Shown in pieces: positions 43,699 to 51,437 of a stretch of DNA of 64,000 nucleotides. Origin of the DNA: Paludibacteraceae bacterium (GTDB lineage: Bacteria; Bacteroidota; Bacteroidia; Bacteroidales; Paludibacteraceae); the NCBI GenBank assembly GCA_017447875.1, contig JAFSMP010000026.1, forward strand, positions 62,001 to 126,000. Reading direction: 5' to 3'. Within the stretch, counting starts at the first letter, position 1, and every line of letters starts with the position of its first letter. Under the pieces are notes generated by a model, which worked only from the letters and a program-made list of their open reading frames with translations, was not told the origin of the DNA and made no database searches. Position numbers and translations under genes: made by a program.

Positions 43699-46600
43699 AT
43701 GAAACGCACCTTTCTTTCCTTATTGTTATGCGTGCTTGCGTGCGCGTTAGTACATGCCGCAACGATTAACGTTACGCCGGGTTCAGGTACCCTCCGAACG
43801 GCGGTCACCAATGCTGCCGCAGGCGATGTACTGGTACTAACTACCGGTGAGTACAACGAGACTTCCACCATCACCACCTCGGTGGCGCTGACGATTAAGG
43901 CTGCTGAAGGGACCCAACCGGTCGTAAAATCCACCAAACGGATTGAGGTGAATGCAGACTTCTCGCTCGAGGGCGTGACCTTCCTCTGCTCCTATCACTT
44001 GATCCAGGTAAACGCTACTACTCCGATTAACTTCACCGTGCGCAATTGTATCTTCCGCATGGGAACAGAATCCGCCAACTCTTATCGTGCCATCTATATT
44101 GACTCCGCGCCGACGCGTGTCAAGAATGTCACGATCACAGGTTGTACCTTCGACGGAGGTAAAGGTGCCGGACGGTTTATCTATGTCTATCCGGGTAGTA
44201 ACGTGGAGGCACTGGAAGGACCGGTCACTATCGACCACTGCACGTTCTATAATTGCAATGACAACCGCGGTGTCTATCCGGCTAACATCGACAACACGCA
44301 TATCACCAACTGCATCTTCATGAATGCGGAAGAGCGGGAAGGTGCCAATAGTTTTGCGGTGTACGGTTCCAACTCCTACGTCCATAACTGTATGGCGTTC
44401 AATGCGCCGATCAAAGTAGGTACCGGTGGTTCGCAGGCCAACTGCTCCGCACGCAACCCCTATTTCGTAGATGCCGCAGCGGGTAATTTCCAACTATATA
44501 AGAACAGTCCTGCGGTCAATGCCGGCACGGACAACAGCACACTCGGTGATCCGCGTTGGGGTGTTTCGGCAGAGGACTACGACACCAGCGACGAACCGTA
44601 CGTGCCCTACAAACAGCCGTACTCCATGGCTCCGACGACCAATTCGGTGAAGATCCTATGGCAGATGAACGAAGAGACCGCACCCACCAATGCCGTCGTC
44701 TATTACGGCACTGATCCGGCGAACCTCTACCAAAGTATCGCCACTTCCGACGGTTGGAACGTACCCGATGAAGGCTATATGCATATTGTCACCCTTACCG
44801 GTCTGCAACCCAACACCCGCTATTATTTCACCGTCGGTGCCTCAGAGAAGCGGCGCTTTGACAAGGTATGCAGCACCAAGACCGCACCTGAGCAAGGTAG
44901 TGCCTTCCGTATCTTTACGATCAGCGATATCCATGGTAATGCCTGCAAGAACTGGTCGAATATGCAGGACTTCATCTGTGCTCTCAACTGCGACATCTCG
45001 CTCATGAACGGCGATTTTGTCTCGTCCAAAGGTAATGACCGTAACTGGAATAACTATTTCTTCACACCCGGTGCACCATTCCTGAGTCAAGTGCCGTTGA
45101 TGTCCTCGTCAGGCAACCATGAGACCGGTGATCCACGCGGATACCGCTGGTCGTCGTTCTATGACTATTTCCATCAGTTTGCTCATGAGGGCGCGTGCGA
45201 AGGAGACACTATCGACCCGCGCAATGAAGCCTATTTCCATTTCATGTACGGCAATGCGGAAGTGATCATGCTCAATCTCAACGGAGACGAGAGTTCGCCT
45301 GAGTTTTTACCCGGCAGCCGTCAATACGCGTGGGCAGACTCCGTATTAAATACGTGTACGCGCCCGTGGATCATCGTCTGCCACCACGTCGGTGTGCATA
45401 CCACCGGTTACCATGGGCAGTGGGCAGATGAACCGCGCCAGATGGGTGCGCTCTTCGAGAAACATGCGGCACTCGGCAAACGGATCATCTCCCTCTCCGG
45501 CGATGATCACTCCTTCGAGCACCTCTATAAAGACGGCGTGCATTATGTGCGCCCGGGATGCGGACGAGACGCCAACTACGACCAGCAGAAACAACTGCAA
45601 GACTACAAATACTCGATGTTCTATCGGAAAGTATCCTGTTTCTCAACGCTCGACATGGCGGCTGACGCTTCTTCGATCGCCCTCACGGCATACGACTCCG
45701 TAGGCAACCCCTTCTACACCTATACGTTCTTGCATGACAACGAGGTCATCATTCCTGCGGTCAACTTCACCGTACCGGCTACCGAAGTGAGTGCCGAAGA
45801 CTCGATCCTGCTCCGCTGGTTCACGTTTGATCCGGTCGGCGATGCAACCGTTTCCCTCTACTGCGGACAGACACCCGATGCCACTGACGTCACCGGTCTC
45901 ACACCTATCGTCACCAACCTTCCGGGTTCGGCAGAGAAATACATGTGGCATACGCGCAATGTCATGCCCAAAGGTAAGTACTACCTCTATGCTGTCGTCA
46001 CTTCCGGAGGACAGACGTATATGAGCACCAACAAACCCGTTGTGAACCTGCTGGAAGACACGACTCCTCCACCCTCTCCTACAGACCTTAGCGGAAAAGA
46101 GGAAAACGGACACTATCTCCTCACCTGGCTCAACCCGACCCACCTCGTGCAGATGGACGAACTGCTGACGGATTTCAGCGACGGTGTCGGACCCATGGAG
46201 AGCGCGAATGAAGACGGGGCGACTATGAGCCTCAGCCTCGCTGACGGTGCGCTCCAATGCGACTATTCCCTCACCAAAGCCTGGGCAACCGCCGCGGCAG
46301 AGTATGTCTTCGCGCAACCCGCCGACATGCACCTTACCCCTATTCTGACCTTCCGTCTCAAGGGTAACGGCACCGCCACCGACCTGCGTATCGTAGCGAA
46401 GAATATGTCCGCCAATCATGAAGACTGGTGGTACACCGAGAGCATCAACCTCTCCAATGCCGATTGGCAGGACATCACCCTTGACCTGCGCACCCTGCAG
46501 GCTTTCGAGTGGTACACCAACACCGATGACCACAACCAATGCGAAGGCATCGTGCGTCTCTCCTTCGGCGTCTCCACCGGCAATCCCGTCAGCGGTACGT

Positions 46601-46986
46601 TCTGGATAGATGACCTGCATCTGACCGGCGACATCTACCCTGCCCCGGATTACCAGGAGACCGTCATCGTTCGTAAGGACGATGCGTTCCCTGCGTCACC
46701 CACCGATGGTACGGAGATCTACCGCGGCACCGCCGAGACCTGCATCGATGCTTCCGCTGTAGCCGGACAACTGTACTACTACACCGCCTTCGCCTTCGAT
46801 GACCGCAATAACTGGTCGGTTCCTACTCCTGCTGCCCAATGGCGGTCCGATAATGCGTCTGCACTCGCTACGCCCAATACCAAATCACCCGTCCCGCAGA
46901 AATTCCTGCGAAACGGGCAATTATTGATTCAGCGCGACACCAAAATCTACACGGTTATAGGTTCGCTTTTCTCTTTCGACTTTTGA
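43699..46986 (+). CDS. Secreted beta-helix / metallophosphoesterase protein with altered sorting tail
   Basis: A 1095-residue protein. Signal MKRTFLSLLLCVLACALVHA; beta-helix about 20-290 ending in STLGDPRWG; Fn3-like domain about 305-390; phosphoesterase about 400-650 with ISDIHGN, LMNGDFVS, SSGNHETGD, VCHHVGVHTTGYHGQ and SGDDHSFEH; a linker domain; a jelly-roll domain about 800-975 ending in GTFWIDDLHLTG; an Fn3-like segment; then the start of the shared tail (KFLRNGQLLIQRD, IYTVIG). The final residues SLFSFDF come from a period-7 repeat and replace the usual ending. It probably dephosphorylates a surface polymer. It converges with the gene at 46994 with seven bases between. Confidence 0.82.
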   Translation: MKRTFLSLLLCVLACALVHAATINVTPGSGTLRTAVTNAAAGDVLVLTTGEYNETSTITTSVALTIKAAEGTQPVVKSTKRIEVNADFSLEGVTFLCSYHLIQVNATTPINFTVRNCIFRMGTESANSYRAIYIDSAPTRVKNVTITGCTFDGGKGAGRFIYVYPGSNVEALEGPVTIDHCTFYNCNDNRGVYPANIDNTHITNCIFMNAEEREGANSFAVYGSNSYVHNCMAFNAPIKVGTGGSQANCSARNPYFVDAAAGNFQLYKNSPAVNAGTDNSTLGDPRWGVSAEDYDTSDEPYVPYKQPYSMAPTTNSVKILWQMNEETAPTNAVVYYGTDPANLYQSIATSDGWNVPDEGYMHIVTLTGLQPNTRYYFTVGASEKRRFDKVCSTKTAPEQGSAFRIFTISDIHGNACKNWSNMQDFICALNCDISLMNGDFVSSKGNDRNWNNYFFTPGAPFLSQVPLMSSSGNHETGDPRGYRWSSFYDYFHQFAHEGACEGDTIDPRNEAYFHFMYGNAEVIMLNLNGDESSPEFLPGSRQYAWADSVLNTCTRPWIIVCHHVGVHTTGYHGQWADEPRQMGALFEKHAALGKRIISLSGDDHSFEHLYKDGVHYVRPGCGRDANYDQQKQLQDYKYSMFYRKVSCFSTLDMAADASSIALTAYDSVGNPFYTYTFLHDNEVIIPAVNFTVPATEVSAEDSILLRWFTFDPVGDATVSLYCGQTPDATDVTGLTPIVTNLPGSAEKYMWHTRNVMPKGKYYLYAVVTSGGQTYMSTNKPVVNLLEDTTPPPSPTDLSGKEENGHYLLTWLNPTHLVQMDELLTDFSDGVGPMESANEDGATMSLSLADGALQCDYSLTKAWATAAAEYVFAQPADMHLTPILTFRLKGNGTATDLRIVAKNMSANHEDWWYTESINLSNADWQDITLDLRTLQAFEWYTNTDDHNQCEGIVRLSFGVSTGNPVSGTFWIDDLHLTGDIYPAPDYQETVIVRKDDAFPASPTDGTEIYRGTAETCIDASAVAGQLYYYTAFAFDDRNNWSVPTPAAQWRSDNASALATPNTKSPVPQKFLRNGQLLIQRDTKIYTVIGSLFSFDF

Positions 46987-46995
46987 CTTTCGACT
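46971..46995. repeat. Period-7 GTCRAAA array across a gene end
   Basis: tctttcgac, ttttgac, tttcgac (complement of GTCGAAA units). It supplies the last codons and stop of the plus-strand gene and reaches the stop of the converging gene. Confidence 0.85.
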
Positions 46996-47563
46996 AAAAA
47001 AGCGTAATCTCACCGAAGAACTGCGGACAATGGAAGTCCGGTTTCGGTAAATCAATCGGCCGCCAACTCAAGAAGTGCGGCCGTTTGGTTTTATCGGCAC
47101 ATTTATAGAAATTGGCTTTTAGCACTTGCGGGAACTCGGGCTTCTTATCGCGGAAGATCAGATCCAACGGGATACGCTCTTCCACCTTCCATTCAAACAG
47201 ACCGTCTTTCTCCTCAAACGCTGCTCTTGGATAATCGCATTTGCGCTCAATACGTGCCATCTCTGCCGCACTCAACGGTACGACATCTTCTGCCCTGCCC
47301 TTTCTGCGACTGCCTACCATCGCACCAATACAGTTGCACTCGAAATTGAAGTAATGGTCATCGCCCGGTACCTGGCAGAAGAACTCCACACAGCTGTCCT
47401 CCCATACGGGGCCTTGATCCTCTGTCGTCACCGCCCGCAGTTGCTCACCCCTCACATGCCATTTAAGCAACAGCCATTCATGGTCATTGCTTACTTCGAC
47501 GGATACTTCCGGCTTCTCCGGAAACTCCGCAGGCCAATTGACCTTATTTACTGCACAAGTCAT
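46994..47563 (-). CDS. CBM9-like carbohydrate-binding protein
   Basis: A 189-residue protein without a signal peptide. It shows the CBM9-like pattern: LLLKWHVRGEQLRAV near 32, DQGPVWEDSCVEFFCQV near 50, YFNFECNCIGAMVGSRR near 72, and a C-terminal HFLSWRPIDLPKPDFHCPQF. Short proteins of this type (PF16011-like) are common beside glycan loci and lack known enzymes. The start overlaps the end of the kinase gene by 20 bases, so the two are translationally coupled. It is the last gene of the long minus-strand operon. Confidence 0.78.
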   Translation of the reverse strand: MTCAVNKVNWPAEFPEKPEVSVEVSNDHEWLLLKWHVRGEQLRAVTTEDQGPVWEDSCVEFFCQVPGDDHYFNFECNCIGAMVGSRRKGRAEDVVPLSAAEMARIERKCDYPRAAFEEKDGLFEWKVEERIPLDLIFRDKKPEFPQVLKANFYKCADKTKRPHFLSWRPIDLPKPDFHCPQFFGEITLF

Positions 47564-48626
47564 GGATGATCTGTTTCATTTGAGGTTCAACTTTCTCTTG
47601 TTCTTCGACCAAACGTAACTGTGCTTTGGTGCGCACTAAGTTATGCTCCGGATATTGGATCTTGTAGTACGTGTCGCCGTTGATGTAGTCGGTGAAGAAC
47701 CGCACAGTCTGCATGTAACTCAGCAGACGGCAACCGTAAGGCAGCAGTTCTTTCTCCAGATCCGTGAGGAAGGTAGCCTCTTTGAGGTAACCTCGTGTAT
47801 AGGCTTCAAAGATCGCCAGATCCACATGGATATTGTCGAGGTTCGGATCATCCTCCAGACCCGAGTTCGCCGCCGTACGCATGAAGTCACCGAAGTCACT
47901 GAGCACAAAGCCCGGCATGACGGTGTCCAGATCCACGATACAGATCGGGCGTCCCTGCTCATCAAAGAGCACGTTATTAACCTTCGTATCACAGTGGTTG
48001 ATATGTTTCTGTAACTTCCCTTCTCTAAACAGTCTCTCCGCCAGACACATCGCTTCGCGTCGTTCATCGATCCACGCGATGATCTCCGCACAAGCCGCTT
48101 TACGTCCTGCGGCATCTGCCTTCAACGCCTCATCAAGTTGCCATAAGCGGTACTCCATGTTATGGAAATTAGGAATCGACTCGCATAGTGCATCGAACGG
48201 CAGATCCGCCAACTGGCATTGGAAACGACCGAATGCCTGTCCCGTCAGTTCTGCGGACTCAGGCGTCACTTTCTCTTGCGAACTCGTGCCTTCGATCAGC
48301 ACATACACCCGCCAGTAGTCCCCTTCCGGAGTCCGGTAATAGAGCTTACCGTCATGCGTGGGAACGACCTCCAGCACCTTACGGGCGATATCCGTCTCAC
48401 CGGCTGCAGTCAACTTCGCACGGATATGGTCGGTCACCACCTGAATATTCCGCATCAGTCCCTCCACATTGGTGAAGATATGATGGTTGATACGTTGCAG
48501 GAAATAGGATTTCTCACCCGCCTTCTTGGCGCGCACGATGAAGGAGTCATTGATGAACCCGATCTTCAATGGCTGCGGTTCGCCTACTTCATTCTGAATA
48601 GCAAAATGCGATAAGATTTCTTTCAT
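47544..48626 (-). CDS. NahK-like N-acetylhexosamine kinase (APH fold)
   Basis: A 360-residue aminoglycoside-phosphotransferase-fold kinase. The catalytic loop is HINHCDTKVNNVLFD near 208, metal binding is IVDLDTVMPGFVLSDFGDFM near 230, and an N-terminal nucleotide lobe precedes them (SYFLQRINHHIF). The DTKVNNVLFD and DLDTVMPG pair is typical of NahK, the anomeric kinase that makes GlcNAc/GalNAc 1-phosphate. This fits the AgaS-like and GatZ/KbaZ genes in the window. Other APH kinases act on choline or homoserine, so the substrate remains an inference. Confidence 0.78.
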   Translation of the reverse strand: MKEILSHFAIQNEVGEPQPLKIGFINDSFIVRAKKAGEKSYFLQRINHHIFTNVEGLMRNIQVVTDHIRAKLTAAGETDIARKVLEVVPTHDGKLYYRTPEGDYWRVYVLIEGTSSQEKVTPESAELTGQAFGRFQCQLADLPFDALCESIPNFHNMEYRLWQLDEALKADAAGRKAACAEIIAWIDERREAMCLAERLFREGKLQKHINHCDTKVNNVLFDEQGRPICIVDLDTVMPGFVLSDFGDFMRTAANSGLEDDPNLDNIHVDLAIFEAYTRGYLKEATFLTDLEKELLPYGCRLLSYMQTVRFFTDYINGDTYYKIQYPEHNLVRTKAQLRLVEEQEKVEPQMKQIIHDLCSK

Positions 48627-48648
48627 GGTCGTTGATTCGTTAATTACG

Positions 48649-50172
48649 CTATTTTATTTTGAGTGCTTTCAAGATGATAGGCTCCATGATCTCGTATCCG
48701 GCGTCGGTAGGATGGACATTATCGTTACTCAGTCCCTTACGCAGCCCGCCGTCGGGATCTGCCATCGCGCTGTAATAGTCTACATACAGAATCTTGTTCT
48801 TCGCTGCATACGCCTTGATCATCTCATTGAGGGCGCGTATCTGCTGCGGTGCGTCGATGACATACGGATTCCAGCGGAAAGAACGTGCTGGCAGTACGGA
48901 ACACAGGACGGGTCGAATCTTGTTCGCTTTCGCCAGTTCGCACATCGAGATGATATTCCCCATCGTGTGCTCCAGCGATATCGTACCGTTATTCTGCGCG
49001 ATATCATTGGTGCCGCACATGATAACGACGGTCTTCGGATGCAACTCAATGACGTCTGCCCGCATACGCACCAGCAGTTCTGCCGAGGTCTGTCCGCCGA
49101 TACCGCGACCGGTGAAACCATGCGAGCGGAAGAACTCCTGACGCATCTTATACCAGTTATTAGTGATGCTGTTGCCGTAGAAGACCACATTGATCTTCGC
49201 CTCATGCGACAGCAGGTCGGCATTATTATCCGCATACCGGCCGAATTTCGCCCAGTCAGCCTTGCGCCCGGCACGCTTGCGCACGATCTTATTATGCGCA
49301 ACAACCTCGTTATAGAGCGCTTTGGTGATCGGCGAAGTGGTGAACGTGGCATCAATTGGATAATGGTCACTCAGATACGGTACTCCGTAACCGTCCCGCA
49401 AGATACGGAACTCCAGCGGAGAGGCATTGCGGTAATAGATATAATCGATCATCTTACCCTTGTCCGGTTTGTAACCATGGAAGGTATAAAGCGTATCGGT
49501 GACCGGTGCCTCGCGTTGCGCCAGTTTCATCGTGTTCCACATCGGTGCCAGTTCGGGTACATCGGGTGTCACATTGAGATCGCCCATCACGAACATCGGA
49601 ATAGAGTCTCCGCCGATAGCAATAGCACTGTCGGCGATCAGTTGCAGCGATTTCTCACGAGCCACAACACCCTTATGATCCAGATGGGTATTGAAAACCA
49701 GATACTGCTGTCCACTCTTCTTATGCTGAATATGCACATAGGTCACGATACGTTTGTATTTGCCGTCCCATCCGCGCGAAGGGATATCCGGTGTCTCGCT
49801 GAGCCAGAAGGTATTGGTGCGGATCAGGTCATACTTGGTCTTGTTATAGAAGACCGAACAGGCCTCATCGGCTTTCTTCTCCGGGTCACGACTGATAGAC
49901 ACACCTTCGTAAACAGCCGCCAGTTTCTCCCGTAAGAACTCCTCCTGGTCTGGCATCTCTTCCTGCATGCCTACTACGTCCGGTCGCTCGGTGAGTAACA
50001 TCTTCACCGCCGCTTCCTTGCGCAACTCCCATCCGTGAGGACCGTCCTGTTCGTTCTTGGTCGAGGAACGGATGTTATACGACATGACGGTTATCGACTC
50101 AGCCGATAATGGTGAAAGGTGATAGGTGAAAGGTGAAAGGAATACCATCACCAAAAACAAACTCTTTTTCAT
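48649..50172 (-). CDS. Fusion of EEP phosphodiesterase and SGNH/GDSL hydrolase
   Basis: A 507-residue secreted protein. Residues about 27-280 are an endonuclease/exonuclease/phosphatase domain (VMSYNIRSS, VVGMQEEM, FNTHLDHKG, VMGDLNVTP, LSDHYPI). Residues about 325-507 are an SGNH hydrolase (VFYGNSIT with Asn in place of the usual Asp, GGQTSAELLVR, IMCGTNDI, DNVHPTDAGY). It may cut a phosphodiester and an acyl ester on one substrate. The signal peptide (residues 11-22, FLSPFTYHLSPL) is translated from a period-7 repeat. The start overlaps the transporter stop by four bases. Confidence 0.85.
   Translation of the reverse strand: MKKSLFLVMVFLSPFTYHLSPLSAESITVMSYNIRSSTKNEQDGPHGWELRKEAAVKMLLTERPDVVGMQEEMPDQEEFLREKLAAVYEGVSISRDPEKKADEACSVFYNKTKYDLIRTNTFWLSETPDIPSRGWDGKYKRIVTYVHIQHKKSGQQYLVFNTHLDHKGVVAREKSLQLIADSAIAIGGDSIPMFVMGDLNVTPDVPELAPMWNTMKLAQREAPVTDTLYTFHGYKPDKGKMIDYIYYRNASPLEFRILRDGYGVPYLSDHYPIDATFTTSPITKALYNEVVAHNKIVRKRAGRKADWAKFGRYADNNADLLSHEAKINVVFYGNSITNNWYKMRQEFFRSHGFTGRGIGGQTSAELLVRMRADVIELHPKTVVIMCGTNDIAQNNGTISLEHTMGNIISMCELAKANKIRPVLCSVLPARSFRWNPYVIDAPQQIRALNEMIKAYAAKNKILYVDYYSAMADPDGGLRKGLSNDNVHPTDAGYEIMEPIILKALKIK
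50111..50140 (-). repeat. Period-7 GGTGAAA array coding for a signal peptide
   Basis: ggtgaaa, ggtgata, ggtgaaa, ggtgaaa, gg. On the coding strand it gives the seven-residue repeat SPFTYHL / SPLS in the signal region. Confidence 0.9.
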
Positions 50173-51437
50173 ACTTCTTCTTGTTGTGTTTGAGGATGCT
50201 TTCTTGCGCGAATAAAGATATAGATAAGCAGCAGTAAGGACAATGCCGCGGCTGCCAACCAGAACAGACGGATGGCAGAGAAGTCATACTGCGCCACCCC
50301 GTCCACGATGGTCTTACGTCCTTCGATCAGGTAACCGCTGACGATATCCTGCAGACCTGCCGCCGCATACGATGCCATACCGATGACACCTGCCGTAGCA
50401 CCCGCAGCCTCAGCCGGAGCGATATCCACCGCCATCAGACCGCCCAAGAAACAGATCAGTACACCGATACTCAGACCGAAGAGGATGACAACAATGCAGT
50501 CTAACCAGAAATAACCGGCAGGCACAAAGAGGAACGCTGCCAGCGAGAAGAGGTTAACCGCCGAAGTGAGGAAGGCCATGAAGGTGCGATCCCCTTTGAA
50601 GAGCTTGTCCGACACCAGTCCCGAACCCACCGTACCGATGATACCGCAAGCAGAACTGAGGGTCAGCAGGAACGAGGCATTCTCCACCGTATAGGCTTTC
50701 TCTGTCTGGAAATAGAAGATACCCCAACTGGTGAACGCATAACGCGCTACATACATGAAGGCCGAAGCGAGTGCCAACACCCATATGATCGGCATCTTCA
50801 GCACCTCCAGTTGCTTCATACCCGTCTCTTTCACTTTCTCCGCCGTACTGGCCGGATGTTCTTCTACAGACTGGAAAGGCCGCAGCAGGGCGAAGATCAG
50901 GAGCACTCCTATCAGACCCATGCCGGCTGCGCCCAAGAAACCTGCTTGCCAGCCGAAAGCACCCACGATGAGTGCCGTCACGTAGAACGTGATCGCCTCA
51001 CCTAAGTTATGGGACAGCGACCAATAACCGTATTTGGTACCGAATCCGTCATTGCCGAACCATCGCTTGAGCGAGATGATGGAGCACGGCGCACCCACCG
51101 ACTGGAACCAACCGTTGATCGCCCATAAGATGACGAACACGATGAACGGCACTTTGAGTGCCAGCACCGCATTGACGAGCGCACAGATGAGCAGACCCGC
51201 CGACATGAAATAACGCACATTGACATGGTCTGCCAGAAAGCCGTTGAACAGCTTACCGACCGCATAGCCGAAGAAAAGTGCCGAACCGATGATACCTAAC
51301 TCCGACTCAGTCAGAAAACCGTCATCGACGATGCCTTTCTTGAGTACACTCAGACTCAAACGGCATACGTAAAACAAACCGTATCCTATAGTCACCGCCC
51401 AAAACACGCCTTGGCGGGTACGTTCTTCTTTTGTCAT
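50169..51437 (-). CDS. OPA-family organophosphate:phosphate antiporter (GlpT/UhpC-like)
   Basis: A 422-residue, twelve-helix MFS protein of the organophosphate antiporter type. The first helix region is GYGLFYVCRLSLSVLKKGIV, then SELGIIGSALFFGYAVGKLF and INGWFQSVGAPCSIISLKRW near 110-130, the conserved OPA region. It would import glycerol 3-phosphate or a hexose phosphate in exchange for phosphate, or act as a sensor like UhpC. Overlaps of four bases with both neighbours (EEP-GDSL and metallophosphoesterase genes) tie it to extracellular phosphoester cleavage, whose products it could import. Confidence 0.9.
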   Translation of the reverse strand: MTKEERTRQGVFWAVTIGYGLFYVCRLSLSVLKKGIVDDGFLTESELGIIGSALFFGYAVGKLFNGFLADHVNVRYFMSAGLLICALVNAVLALKVPFIVFVILWAINGWFQSVGAPCSIISLKRWFGNDGFGTKYGYWSLSHNLGEAITFYVTALIVGAFGWQAGFLGAAGMGLIGVLLIFALLRPFQSVEEHPASTAEKVKETGMKQLEVLKMPIIWVLALASAFMYVARYAFTSWGIFYFQTEKAYTVENASFLLTLSSACGIIGTVGSGLVSDKLFKGDRTFMAFLTSAVNLFSLAAFLFVPAGYFWLDCIVVILFGLSIGVLICFLGGLMAVDIAPAEAAGATAGVIGMASYAAAGLQDIVSGYLIEGRKTIVDGVAQYDFSAIRLFWLAAAALSLLLLIYIFIRARKHPQTQQEEV

